From the NCBI GenBank assembly GCA_013823325.1, contig PNLY01000006.1, positions 50,052-114,051 of the forward strand: a DNA stretch of 64,000 nucleotides, given 5' to 3'. The position numbers and the translations under genes were made by a program. The DNA is from Methylobacterium sp. GTDB taxonomy: Bacteria > Pseudomonadota > Alphaproteobacteria > Rhizobiales > Beijerinckiaceae. This document shows positions 1 through 7,743 of this stretch, piece by piece; the first letter of the stretch is position 1; each line of letters opens with the position of its first letter. The notes below the pieces were generated by a model, which saw nothing but the letters and a program-made list of their open reading frames with translations, did no database searches and had not been told where the DNA came from.

Positions 1-150
1 TTCTCCCGCCGTCAGGCTCTCGGGACGCGCGGCAAAGGCACGCAGGTCGCCGTCGCGCTCGTCGATTCGCCGCTCGCTGTCGGCAAGGGCAGCCTGAGCG
101 GAAACTTCGCCATTGGCGACGCGGCGAGCGATATCGCGAACCGAAAGCAT
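1..150 (-). CDS. Amidase family protein, N-terminal fragment cut by the window edge
   Basis: Reading leftwards from an ATG at 150 gives 50 residues with no stop before the window ends, starting MLSVRDIARRVANGEVSA and continuing with a helix rich in Glu and Arg (SERRIDERDGDLRAF). This layout, a short first helix and then 'E.RI...D..L.AF', is the usual start of amidase-signature enzymes (AtzF/GatA-like), which hydrolyse amide bonds with a Ser-Ser-Lys triad. The triad itself lies outside the window, so substrate and activity cannot be judged. A CAGG-type ribosome site lies just upstream. It follows the dehydrogenase and barrel-protein genes on the same strand after about 120 bases and may be co-transcribed with them. 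Confidence 0.6.
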   Translation of the reverse strand, partial: MLSVRDIARRVANGEVSAQAALADSERRIDERDGDLRAFAARPESLTAGE

Positions 151-270
151 GGACCTGTCCCTGGAATTCCGCGGCCGGGCCGCCGATGTGGCCATGCTGG
201 CATGAGGTCGGCGCCGGAAGAAAGCCGGGAACGGGCTCTTGCAGACAGGGTATGCAACCGGCGCGCTGGT

Positions 271-1050
271 TCAGTAGGTCGCGCGACCGCCCGAAAGATC
301 GAAGATGCCGCCGGTCGAGAACGAGCAATCGTCGCTGGAGAGCCAGAGCACGAGGCGCGCCACCTCCGCCACCTCGACGAAACGCCCCATCGGGATGCGC
401 GACAGGATGTCGGCGCGCCGCTCGGCCGAGATTTCCTGCGCCATCGCAGTCTCGGCAGCGGCGGGCGTCACCGCCGTGACGATGATGCCTTCCTTCGCCG
501 TCTCTTTGGCGACGCTCTTGGTCAACGCGATCAACCCTGCCTTCGAGGCGGAATAGGCGGCGGCCATCGCCATGCCCTCCTTGCCCTGGATCGAGGCGAT
601 GTTGACGACATGGCCGCGCAAGAGATGGCCGTCCGGCGAGCGCCGCGGCTCCTGGCGCAGCATCCGGCCGACCGCGGCGCGCGTCACCAGATAGGTGCCG
701 AACAGGTTGACCTGCAGCACGCGCTGGAAATTCTCCGGCGTCGTCTCCCAGATCGGCCTGACTTCGCCGAGCACGCCGGCATTGTTGACCAGGATGTCGA
801 TGCGGCCATGGTCAGAGATCGCGGCATCGGCCGCCGCCTCGACCGCGTTGACGTCGCGGATGTCGAGCTGACGCTGGCTCGCCCGGCGCCCCAGCTCGGC
901 GACGGCCTGTGCCAGGCTGTTCGCATTCTGGTCCCAGAGGGAGACACTCGCGCCGGCCTCGATCAGCGCGCGGGCGATGCCGCGACCGAGGCCGCCAGCA
1001 CCGCCGGTGACGACCGCATGCCGGCCGGAGAGATCATAGCGCGTGCTCAT
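271..1050 (-). CDS. Short-chain dehydrogenase/reductase (SDR) family oxidoreductase
   Basis: A 259-residue classical SDR, the normal length for the family. The NAD(P)-binding motif TGGAGGLG is near residues 15-22, the structural NNAG motif near 88-91, and the catalytic Ser, Tyr and Lys appear in NIAS and YSASK. The acidic end of the second strand (LWDQN) suggests NAD rather than NADP preference, which is an inference. It starts within the stop of the upstream barrel protein (TGATG, one-base overlap), so the two are translationally coupled. The likely role is oxidation or reduction of a hydroxyl/keto intermediate in the small catabolic cluster that also contains an amidase and is divergent from an IclR regulator. 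The substrate is unknown. Confidence 0.88.
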   Translation of the reverse strand: MSTRYDLSGRHAVVTGGAGGLGRGIARALIEAGASVSLWDQNANSLAQAVAELGRRASQRQLDIRDVNAVEAAADAAISDHGRIDILVNNAGVLGEVRPIWETTPENFQRVLQVNLFGTYLVTRAAVGRMLRQEPRRSPDGHLLRGHVVNIASIQGKEGMAMAAAYSASKAGLIALTKSVAKETAKEGIIVTAVTPAAAETAMAQEISAERRADILSRIPMGRFVEVAEVARLVLWLSSDDCSFSTGGIFDLSGGRATY

Positions 1051-1748
1051 CAGCCAGCACTCCAGGCGGTCTTGGTGCGGGTGATCTGATGGCGATAGAG
1101 GCCGAGCGAGAACGGCCCTTCGCCGCCGAGCGCCTGCAACGCCTCGGCCGCGAGCTGATCACGCGCCAGCGCGACGAACTCGGCCTCATCGCCCCAGCCC
1201 TCGACCAGCAGCACCCAGCGGGGCACGGCATTGTCGACACCGCGCGCCTTCTGCTCGGCGGTGGCGATACCGCTCGCCTGCGCATCTGCGGTCAGCAGAT
1301 GGACGCCGGCGACGCCGCGCGTGGCGAGGAGATCCGGCACCAGCCCGCGCAGCAACGCTGCCTTGTGGGCCGATGCGATATTGTCGGGCACGTCGTAGCG
1401 CAAGGTCGCAATCAGCCCGCCCTGGGCCGGACCGCTGGTATGGGACACGCGGCAGATCGCGCGCGCTACCGAGCGGAAATGCTTCACGGCCGAGAAGGTC
1501 CAGGGCGTCGGCGCATTCACCCTGGCGGCATAGTCCTGCCCCTTCAGCACCTCGACGCTCTGCGCCTCGTACAGATTGAAGAATTCGAGATCGGCGTCGA
1601 TGGCGACATAGCGGCGCCCGCGCAGGAAGCCGGGAATGCCGACCCGCTCCGGCATGTGCTCCTCGCCATGCCAGGCATAGAATTCCGCCCTGCCCTCCGG
1701 CGCGATGTCGTGCCAGATCGCGACCGCTCCCTCACCCGCCAGGCTCAT
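1050..1748 (-). CDS. Conserved hypothetical protein, probable dimeric alpha/beta barrel (EthD/DUF4286-like)
   Basis: A 232-residue soluble protein with no signal peptide or membrane segment. The N-terminal half has the pattern 'IWHDI.PEGRAEFYAWHGEEHMPERVGIPGF', and the second half repeats a ferredoxin-like strand-helix pattern, which suggests two fused dimeric alpha/beta barrel units. Such proteins often accompany dehydrogenases in catabolic operons as small-molecule lyases or ligand-binding proteins, but no catalytic residue can be assigned. I chose the ATG at 1748 because GGAGGGGACG sits immediately upstream; an in-frame start exists 12 bases earlier. It is the first gene of the leftward unit, coupled to the SDR gene, and faces the IclR gene across a shared control region. 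Confidence 0.62.
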   Translation of the reverse strand: MSLAGEGAVAIWHDIAPEGRAEFYAWHGEEHMPERVGIPGFLRGRRYVAIDADLEFFNLYEAQSVEVLKGQDYAARVNAPTPWTFSAVKHFRSVARAICRVSHTSGPAQGGLIATLRYDVPDNIASAHKAALLRGLVPDLLATRGVAGVHLLTADAQASGIATAEQKARGVDNAVPRWVLLVEGWGDEAEFVALARDQLAAEALQALGGEGPFSLGLYRHQITRTKTAWSAG

Positions 1749-1780
1749 CGTCCCCTCCACCGCTTACGCTGCGAGGCGCG

Positions 1781-1809
1781 TTGACTTGGCCTCGCCTCCT
1801 CTCTATACG
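1781..1809 (+). promoter_or_regulatory. Putative sigma70-type promoter of the IclR-ABC transporter operon
   Basis: TTGACT at 1781-1786 is followed after exactly 17 bases by TATACG at 1804-1809. That is close to the vegetative consensus and is the only such match I noticed in this divergent region. Transcription would start near 1816, which places the 9-3-9 palindrome just downstream of the start point and argues against the ATG at 1813 as translation start. Confidence 0.55.
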
Positions 1810-1822
1810 AAAATGAAATCCA

Positions 1823-1843
1823 AATTGGAAACAATTTCCAATT
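1823..1843. promoter_or_regulatory. Perfect 9-3-9 palindrome, probable IclR-family operator
   Basis: AATTGGAAA (1823-1831), spacer CAA, and TTTCCAATT (1835-1843) form a perfect inverted repeat. Its core TGGAAA-N3-TTTCCA closely resembles the known site of E. coli IclR. It lies about 7 bases after the predicted transcription start and 24 bases before the GTG start of the adjacent IclR-family gene. The simplest reading is autorepression by this regulator, with possible control of the divergent operon as well. Confidence 0.65.
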
Positions 1844-1866
1844 CTAATCGAGATGGGCGGGAACGG

Positions 1867-2715
1867 GTGACGATCGCGGCGGTCGAGCGTGCATTCAAGC
1901 TGCTGGAGGCGCTGGCAGGAGAGGCTGACGGCGCCGACCTGACCGTGCTCGCCGAGCGGCTCGAGCTGCCGGTCAGCGCGACCCATCGTTTGCTTGCAAG
2001 CCTGGCCGAGCGCGGCTTCGTCACGCAGGACCCGCAATCGGGCGCCTATGGGCTGACGCTGAAGCTGTCGCAGCTCGCCTTCCGTAATCTCGACCTGCGC
2101 GGCCTGCCCGATGCCGGCCAGATCGTGCTCGACGCCCTCGCCCGCGCCACCCGCGAATATTGCCGCCTCGCCGTGGTCGAGGGCGAAAGCCTGACCTGGA
2201 TCGCCCGTGCCCAGGGTGCGACCGCCGGCCTGCGTTACGAGCCACCGATGGGGATGGGGCCCGTCCTGCACGCCACCGCCACCGGCAAGGCCTGGCTCGC
2301 CTCCTTGCCGGAGCAGGAGGCGCTCCGCATCGTCTGCGCGCGCGGCTTCGACGGCGAGGGACGCACCGGCCCCAACGCGCTCGGCGATGTCGATGCCCTG
2401 CGCCAACATTTGGGCGAGACCCGCAGCCGTGGCTATGCGCTGGCGGTCGAAGAGGGCGAGATCGGCACCGTCGCCATGGCGACGACCTTCCGGGCCGGCC
2501 CTGATGCGGGCGCGCCGGTCGCCGGCACGCTCAGCGTCGCCGGGCCACTGCCGCGCATGAACGAAGCGCGTCGCGGCGAGATCGCGGCGGCACTCACCAC
2601 CGCCGCCCGGGACATGGCGGCGATCTGGCCGCTCAGGCGACGACAGATCGGCGCCCTCCCCACCGTTTCGAGCGAGGCGGCTCTAAGCCGGCTGCCGATA
2701 GAGACATCGACATGA
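1867..2715 (+). CDS. IclR family transcriptional regulator
   Basis: The protein has an N-terminal winged helix-turn-helix (VERAFKLLEALA ... LTVLAERLELPVSATHRLLASLAERGFV) followed by an IclR effector domain with the usual GPVLHATATGKAWLA stretch and a C-terminal MATTFRAGP...AGTLSVAGP motif. From the GTG at 1867 it is 282 residues. I prefer this start over the ATG at 1813 because the predicted promoter would begin transcription near 1816 and because GGGCGGGA precedes the GTG. The ATG would place the operator palindrome inside the coding region. The stop overlaps the ABC permease start (ATGA), so regulator and transporter form one operon. It probably senses the importer's substrate or a derivative. 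Confidence 0.85.
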   Translation: MTIAAVERAFKLLEALAGEADGADLTVLAERLELPVSATHRLLASLAERGFVTQDPQSGAYGLTLKLSQLAFRNLDLRGLPDAGQIVLDALARATREYCRLAVVEGESLTWIARAQGATAGLRYEPPMGMGPVLHATATGKAWLASLPEQEALRIVCARGFDGEGRTGPNALGDVDALRQHLGETRSRGYALAVEEGEIGTVAMATTFRAGPDAGAPVAGTLSVAGPLPRMNEARRGEIAAALTTAARDMAAIWPLRRRQIGALPTVSSEAALSRLPIETST

Positions 2716-3518
2716 GCAGCGACACCGCCACCACCGCGACCACGCCACAGGCTCCGGGCAAGGCCGCCGCCTGGGCCTCGGCGATCGCCTGGCCGCTGGC
2801 GAGCTTCGCCGTGCTGCTGGTCGCCTGGCAGCTGCTGGTGCCGATGGCAGGCATCCCCGAATACATCCTGCCGGTGCCGAGCGCCTTCTTCGAGCGGCTC
2901 TGGATCGATCGCGTCGACATCTTCAAGCACACGCTGGTGACGGCCAACGAGATCGTGCTCGGCTTCCTGATGGCAGCGGTGATCTCGATCCCGCTCGGCT
3001 ACGTCATCGTCTCGGTGAAGCTCTTGGAGAAGGCAGTCTATCCGGTGATCGTCTTCTTCCAGCTCGTACCGAAGATCGCGATCGCGCCGCTCTTCGTGGT
3101 CTGGTTCGGCTTCGGGCTGTTCCCGAAGGTGCTGCTGACCTTCCTGCTCTGCTTCTTCCCGACGCTGGTCGCGAGCATGACGGGTTTTCGGGCGCTGGAC
3201 GAGCGCGTGCTCTATCTGACCCGTTCTATGGGCGCGTCCGCCTGGCAGACCTTCCGCTATGTCCGGGTGCCGGCGGCGCTGACCTATATCTTCGCCGGGC
3301 TTAAGGTCTCGGCCGTGTTCGCGGCGACGGGCGCGATCGTTGGTGAATTCGTCGGCGCCAATGCCGGCCTCGGCTATCTCCTGCTGCGTGGCACGAGCTT
3401 CCTCGACATGCCGCTGATCTTCGCCTGCCTGGTGGCGCTGTCGGCCGTCGGCATCCTGTTCAGCTATCTCGTCGACTGGCTCGAAGTGCTGCTGATGCCC
3501 TGGCAACGCAAGGGCTGA
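2712..3518 (+). CDS. ABC transporter permease, SsuC/TauC type
   Basis: A 268-residue inner-membrane protein with about six hydrophobic segments. A cytoplasmic EAA-like loop, 'MGASAWQTFRYVRVPAAL' near residue 173, is where the ATPase docks. Its layout matches the single-permease family that imports taurine, alkanesulfonates, nitrate or pyrimidine precursors. It overlaps the IclR gene by four bases and precedes a matching binding protein and ATPase, so a complete importer is present. The substrate cannot be read from sequence. The neighbouring amidase and dehydrogenase hint at an amide or related organic compound, which is an inference. Confidence 0.9.
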   Translation: MSSDTATTATTPQAPGKAAAWASAIAWPLASFAVLLVAWQLLVPMAGIPEYILPVPSAFFERLWIDRVDIFKHTLVTANEIVLGFLMAAVISIPLGYVIVSVKLLEKAVYPVIVFFQLVPKIAIAPLFVVWFGFGLFPKVLLTFLLCFFPTLVASMTGFRALDERVLYLTRSMGASAWQTFRYVRVPAALTYIFAGLKVSAVFAATGAIVGEFVGANAGLGYLLLRGTSFLDMPLIFACLVALSAVGILFSYLVDWLEVLLMPWQRKG

Positions 3519-3572
3519 TCCGACGACATCGACCATCAATCCGGGCCAACCGGAACCACAGGGAGAACGACC

Positions 3573-4565
3573 ATGCTGAGACGGACATTGCTCACTGCCG
3601 CCGCCATGCTGGCGCTCGGCACCAGCGGCGCGCTCGCCCAGGCCGGCGGCAAGCCGATGAAGATCACGCTGAACTTCCTCGCCGCGGCGCCCAATGCCGG
3701 CTTCATGATGGCCAAGCAGATGGGCCTCTACGAGAAGGCCGGCATCAACCTGACGATCGAGGAGGGCAAGGGCTCGGGCACGACCGCGCAGATGGTTGCG
3801 ACCGGCCAGACCGATGTCGGCTTCGCCGATGCGCCAGCGGCGATGCAATTGCGGACCAAGGGCGCGCCGGTGAAGATCGTCGCCCCCGTGCTGCAGACCA
3901 ACGGCTTTGCCATCATCTCGCTCGAAGACAGCGCCATCGCCTCGCCGAAGGACCTCGTCGGCAAGAAGCTCGCGGTCCAGCCCGGCACCGCCCAGACGAC
4001 ACTGCTCGACGCCATCCTCGCCAGCAACGGCATCGACAAGGGCAAGGTCGACGTCATCAACATCGACCCCGGTGCCTTCGTCGGCGCGCTGCTGGAGAAG
4101 AAGGTCGACGCCATCCTCGGCGGCGCAGACTTCCACTCGGTGCAGATTCGCGAGCGCGGCTTCAAGGTCCGCGACATCTTCTACCGCGATGTCGGCGTGC
4201 CGACCGTGGGCTTGTCGATCATCGCCCGCGACGACAAGATCAAGGCCGATGCCGAGCTCTACAAGAAGTTCATCGAGGCGAGCCTGCAGGGCTGGGACGC
4301 CGCGCGGAAAAATCCTGATGCTGCCGCCGACGCGGTCGTCGCGCAGTTCCCCTCGGTGAAGAAGGCGCAGGTGCTGGCGCAGTTCGACGTCGTCAACAAG
4401 CTGCTCTGCGCCCCCGGCGCGACCTCGCTCGGCAAGGTGCCGGAGAAGAACTGGAGCGTGAGCTTCGACCTGCTGACGCAGTATCTCGGCCTGCCCAAGG
4501 AGAAGCCGATCAGCGACTACTACACGACCGAGCTGCTGCCGGCCTCGGCGCCGGCCTGCTCGTGA
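3573..4565 (+). CDS. ABC transporter substrate-binding protein, NMT1/THI5-like
   Basis: A 330-residue periplasmic protein with a clear signal peptide (MLRRTLLTAAAMLALG..., cleavage after ALA near residue 22). The mature part starts KITLNFLAAAPNAGFMMAKQMGLYEKAGI, the typical first lobe of NMT1/THI5 or SsuA-like binding proteins, and contains GSGTTAQMVATGQTDVGFAD, which lines the ligand cleft in this family. A single Cys near the C-terminus is unusual but not diagnostic. AGGGAGAACGACC precedes the ATG. It sits between the permease and ATPase genes and delivers substrate to them. Ligand unknown. Confidence 0.88.
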   Translation: MLRRTLLTAAAMLALGTSGALAQAGGKPMKITLNFLAAAPNAGFMMAKQMGLYEKAGINLTIEEGKGSGTTAQMVATGQTDVGFADAPAAMQLRTKGAPVKIVAPVLQTNGFAIISLEDSAIASPKDLVGKKLAVQPGTAQTTLLDAILASNGIDKGKVDVINIDPGAFVGALLEKKVDAILGGADFHSVQIRERGFKVRDIFYRDVGVPTVGLSIIARDDKIKADAELYKKFIEASLQGWDAARKNPDAAADAVVAQFPSVKKAQVLAQFDVVNKLLCAPGATSLGKVPEKNWSVSFDLLTQYLGLPKEKPISDYYTTELLPASAPACS

Positions 4566-5344
4566 GCGCCACGGCCGCCGGCGCCGCCGCCTCGATCGAG
4601 GGGCGCGGCATCGTCAAGACCTTCGGCGGCTTCACGGCCGTCGACGGGTTGACGCTCGACATCAGGAGCGGCGAGTTCGTCAGCCTGATCGGCCCCTCCG
4701 GCTGCGGCAAGAGCACCTTCATGCTGATGGCGGCCGGGTTGATCCCGACCAGCGGCGGCGAGCTCCTGGTCAACGGCAAGCTGCTCACCGAGCCGCTCAC
4801 CGATATCGGCATCGTCTTCCAGGACCATCTGCTGCTGGAGTTCCGGACGGCGCTCGAAAACGTCATGCTGCAGGCGGAAATCCGCGGCCTGCCGCTGGTG
4901 CCGGCCAAGGAGCGGGCGCTCGAGCTCTTCGCCAAGCTCGGCATCAGCCATGCTGCCGACCGCTATCCCAAGCAGCTCTCCGGCGGCATGCGCCAGCGCG
5001 TCTCGATCGCCCGCGCGCTGATCCACAATCCGTCTGTGCTGATGATGGACGAGCCCTTCGGGGCGCTCGATGCGATCACGCGCACACAGATCCGGCACGA
5101 TCTCGAAATGCTCTGGCTGGAGACGGCCAAGACCGTCGTCTTCATCACTCATTCGATCGAGGAGGCGATCGGCCTCTCCGACCGGGTGCTGGTGATGTCG
5201 CCGACTCCCGGCCGGGTCGTCGACGAGATCAGGATCGAACTGCCCCGGCCGCGCCCGGCCCATCTCGGCGACTATCCGAGCTTCAACGCCTATGCCGACC
5301 GCATCCATGATGCGTTCCGGCGGTTCGGGGTGATCAAGTATTGA
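4562..5344 (+). CDS. ABC transporter ATP-binding protein, SsuB/TauB type
   Basis: A 260-residue cytoplasmic ATPase. Walker A GPSGCGKST lies at residues 44-52, the Q-loop in VFQDHLLL, the signature LSGGMRQR near 140, Walker B VLMMDEPFGALD near 160, and the H-loop His in FITHS. It starts with GTG inside the stop codon of the binding-protein gene (GTGA overlap), which ties all components to one transcript. The C-terminal tail after the H-loop (VLVMSPTPGRVVDEIRIELPRPR) is typical of nitrate/sulfonate/taurine importers. It powers import through the permease encoded upstream. Confidence 0.92.
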   Translation: MSATAAGAAASIEGRGIVKTFGGFTAVDGLTLDIRSGEFVSLIGPSGCGKSTFMLMAAGLIPTSGGELLVNGKLLTEPLTDIGIVFQDHLLLEFRTALENVMLQAEIRGLPLVPAKERALELFAKLGISHAADRYPKQLSGGMRQRVSIARALIHNPSVLMMDEPFGALDAITRTQIRHDLEMLWLETAKTVVFITHSIEEAIGLSDRVLVMSPTPGRVVDEIRIELPRPRPAHLGDYPSFNAYADRIHDAFRRFGVIKY

Positions 5345-5356
5345 GGGCGCCCAACC

Positions 5357-5444
5357 GTCATTGCGAGCGAAGCGAAGCAATCCGGGGGGCGGCAGAGCTC
5401 GGCGTCCTCCTGGATTGCTTCGTCGCTACGCTCCTCGCAATGAC
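5357..5444. repeat. Palindromic intergenic repeat, family A
   Basis: GTCATTGCGAG at 5357 is mirrored by CTCGCAATGAC ending at 5444, and an inner pair GAAGCAATCC / GGATTGCTTC strengthens the stem. A shortened copy occurs at 52322-52391. It lies between convergent genes and can fold as a long hairpin on either strand, so it may end transcription from both sides. It resembles the dispersed repeats common in Hyphomicrobiales. Confidence 0.75.
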
Positions 5445-5457
5445 GAGGTAGCGCTCC

Positions 5458-6165
5458 TCAGCCCGGCCGCTTCGGGATCTCCAGCCCGCGCTGCACGGCC
5501 GGACGCCCCAGGCCGCGCTCCAGCCATTTCGGGACGAGCTTGAGCCTGTCGTACTCGACTAGTTCGCCAGCGCCGTAGAAGCCGACGAGGTTGCGGACCC
5601 AGCCGAGCGTCGCAATGTCGGCGATGGTGTACTCGTCGCCCATCAGCCAGTCGCGGCCGGCGAGCCGGGTTTCCAACACGCCGAGCAGGCGCTTGCTCTC
5701 ATTGGCGTAGCGGTCGCGCGGGCGCTTGTCCTCGTATTCACGGCCGGCGAACTTGTGGAAGAAGCCGAGCTGGCCGAACATCGGGCCGATCGCCGCCATC
5801 TGGAAGAAGACCCATTGCAGGGTCTCGTAGCGGCGGGCCGGGTCGGTGGGCAGGAACTTGCCGGCCTTGTCGGCGAGGTAGACCAGAATCGCGCCGGATT
5901 CGAACAGGGCGAACGGCTTGCCGCCGGGACCGTTTGGATCGAGGATCGACGGGATCTTGCCGTTCGGGTTGAGCGAGAGGAATTCCGGGGTCCAGGTCTC
6001 GTTCTTGCCGATGTCGATGGCGTGCGGCTCGTAGGGTATGCCGGTCTCCTCCAGCATGATCGAGACCTTCACGCCATTGGGCGTCGGCAGCGAGTAAAGT
6101 TGCAAGCGGTCGGGGTGCTGGGCCGGCCAGCGCTGCGTGATCGCGAAAGCGGAAAGATCGGACAT
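5458..6165 (-). CDS. Glutathione S-transferase family protein, YfcG/YghU type
   Basis: A 235-residue cytosolic protein. The thioredoxin-fold N-terminus reads LQLYSLPTPNGVKVSIMLEETGIPYE, and the glutathione-contact motif FESGAILVYLADKAG lies near residues 85-100. The all-helical C-terminal domain contains the N-capping motif 'EYTIADIATLGW'. The TPNG motif followed by KVSIMLEE and 'DIGKNETWTPEFLSLNPNGKIPSI' is typical of the YfcG/YghU group, which reduces disulfides and peroxides with glutathione. I chose the ATG at 6165 because AGGAAA lies at the right distance; a longer in-frame extension has no family resemblance. Confidence 0.88.
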   Translation of the reverse strand: MSDLSAFAITQRWPAQHPDRLQLYSLPTPNGVKVSIMLEETGIPYEPHAIDIGKNETWTPEFLSLNPNGKIPSILDPNGPGGKPFALFESGAILVYLADKAGKFLPTDPARRYETLQWVFFQMAAIGPMFGQLGFFHKFAGREYEDKRPRDRYANESKRLLGVLETRLAGRDWLMGDEYTIADIATLGWVRNLVGFYGAGELVEYDRLKLVPKWLERGLGRPAVQRGLEIPKRPG

Positions 6166-6475
6166 CGAGAGATTTCCTCGGATGGCGGGCGTGGCGCCGG
6201 CCTTGCCTGCGCGCCCTGTCGGCGGGACGCCAGTGGCGCAAGCCCTGACGTTGGGGGGTAACTTGGAGCGGCTCTCCGGGCTGCGCAACCGCTCGGGCCT
6301 TGCAGGGCCGCCGAACCATCCAGGCAAATCTGAAATGTGAAGGTTAAGACCAGAGCCGACCCGCGGAGCCGCATTAACCGCCGCTTAACGCCGTCGGCAA
6401 AGTTAATCCGCCCGTGGCTTCCAGGACGCAGCCGGTCAACAAACCGTTCACCCAACGCCTCGCATTTGATCGGTC
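6166..6475. other. 310-base divergent intergenic region with a CtrA-type box
   Basis: This gap separates the leftward glutathione transferase gene and the rightward extensin-like lipoprotein gene. It is clearly more AT-rich in its right half, where the CtrA-type motif and several further TTAA half-sites (near 6342 and 6402) occur. I see no coding frame with family resemblance and no RNA gene. Confidence 0.5.
6374..6389. promoter_or_regulatory. Putative CtrA binding site (TTAA-N7-TTAAC)
   Basis: TTAA at 6374-6377, seven bases, then TTAAC at 6385-6389 is an exact match to the full CtrA consensus of alphaproteobacteria. It is 87 bases upstream of the extensin-like lipoprotein start, a sensible position for cell-cycle control of an envelope gene. 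Chance occurrence is possible but less likely in GC-rich DNA. Confidence 0.5.
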
Positions 6476-7618
6476 ATGCGTCGCGTTCATCTCACTCTGC
6501 TCGCGCTCGGCGTCATCGGCGCCGGCCTTGCCGGCTGCGGCAAGTTCCAGAAGCCGCAGCGCGCGCCCTGGCGCGACCAGGCCGAGGCCCAGTGCCTGGC
6601 CTCGGGCCAGGTGCAGCTCTCGGCCTATGTCAGCCTGCGCGGCAAGGCGATCGACGGGCCCGGAACCTGCGGCATGGAAAAGCCGCTCAAGGTCGCGGCC
6701 TTCGCCAATGGCAGCGTCGCGCTGACCAGTAATGCGACCCTGGCCTGCCCGGTGGTCGCGACCACCGACAAATGGTTCGCCGAGGTGGTGCAGCCGGCGG
6801 CGATGAACGTGCTCGGCGCGCAGGTGATCGAGATCCGCGCCGGCTCCTATTCCTGCCGAGCCATGAACAACGGCACCGGCACGAGCCGCACCTCCGAGCA
6901 CGCTTTCGGCAATGCGGTCGACGTGTTCTCCTTCAGGCTGAGCGACAACCGCGTCGTCACCGTCAAGGATGGCTGGCGCGGCGCACCCGAGGAGCAGGCC
7001 TTCCTGCGCGAGATCTTCGTCGGCGCCTGCGAGCACTTCTCGACCGTGCTCGGCCCCGGCGCCGACGCCTTCCACTATGACCATTTCCACATTGACCTGG
7101 CGCGCCATGCCAAGGGCCGGCACATCTGCAAGCCGGTGATCAAATACGAGCCCAACTACAACCTGCCGCCACCGGACCCGGCGCGGCCGGACCGGATGGC
7201 GCTGCAACAGCAGCAGCCGGCGACGCGCCAGAGCCTGCCGCCGCCAATGGTGGCGAGCGGATCGGGCGGCCTGCTGCGCCAGCCGAGCGACGGCCTGCGT
7301 CCACCGGGCGCGGTCAACGGCGGCTACCCGGTCGCACATCAGCAGCATGGCGGGCTCGACGCGCAGCGGCGCTATATCGAGGAGGAGGCGCCGCAGATGA
7401 GCCAGCGCTACCAGCCGCAGCCGACGCCGAGCGAGATGCGCGGGCCGCTGCAGCTTCCGGGCTCGACGCCGCCGACCGAGGAGCTGATCGTCGGCGACGA
7501 GGAAGGCAACGGCATCGTCGACAGCGCCCAGCCGGGCGAGGAGCCGCCGATCAACCCGCGCAACGACCCGTTCGCCTATCGGCCGCAGGGGCAGCAGACT
7601 GGATCGTTGCGGCGGTAG
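6476..7618 (+). CDS. Extensin-like family lipoprotein, probable murein-associated peptidase fold
   Basis: A 380-residue exported protein with a lipobox (LAGC, Cys at residue 22), so it should be anchored in a membrane facing the periplasm. Residues about 35-225 form the bacterial 'extensin-like C-terminal' domain, containing SEHAFGNAVDVFSF and FHYDHFHIDLARH. The His...Asp and His-x-His placement resembles zinc LAS peptidases such as VanY and MepA, so peptidoglycan cleavage is plausible but unproven for the family. The C-terminal 150 residues are low-complexity, rich in Pro, Gln and Gly, and may thread through the cell wall. It faces mepA across a repeat and carries a CtrA-type box upstream. 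Confidence 0.82.
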   Translation: MRRVHLTLLALGVIGAGLAGCGKFQKPQRAPWRDQAEAQCLASGQVQLSAYVSLRGKAIDGPGTCGMEKPLKVAAFANGSVALTSNATLACPVVATTDKWFAEVVQPAAMNVLGAQVIEIRAGSYSCRAMNNGTGTSRTSEHAFGNAVDVFSFRLSDNRVVTVKDGWRGAPEEQAFLREIFVGACEHFSTVLGPGADAFHYDHFHIDLARHAKGRHICKPVIKYEPNYNLPPPDPARPDRMALQQQQPATRQSLPPPMVASGSGGLLRQPSDGLRPPGAVNGGYPVAHQQHGGLDAQRRYIEEEAPQMSQRYQPQPTPSEMRGPLQLPGSTPPTEELIVGDEEGNGIVDSAQPGEEPPINPRNDPFAYRPQGQQTGSLRR

Positions 7619-7623
7619 TCAGC

Positions 7624-7728
7624 GTCATTCTCGGGCGGAGCGTAGCGCAGACCCGAGAATCTCAGGACGGGATGGCGCTATCGAAGCCTCATCCGGCCTG
7701 AGATGCTCGGGCCAAGCCCGAGCATGAC
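7624..7728. repeat. Palindromic intergenic repeat, family B
   Basis: GTCATTCTCGGGC at the left is mirrored by the CCCGAGCATGAC end, with an inner CCCGAGAATCTCAGG / CCTGAGATGCTCGGG pair. Related copies are at 14376-14467 and, as a short form, 38620-38644. It separates two convergent genes and probably forms a strong hairpin in both transcripts. Confidence 0.7.
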
Positions 7729-7743
7729 GGGTGAACGCCTCAC

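Noticed and set aside
1705-1866. Longer N-terminus for the IclR regulator
   Set aside because: It would cover the predicted promoter and the operator palindrome, and the added residues do not resemble the family.
2433-4136. A 567-codon minus-strand frame across the ABC transporter genes
   Set aside because: It spans three real genes and their junctions and has a shadow-type composition.
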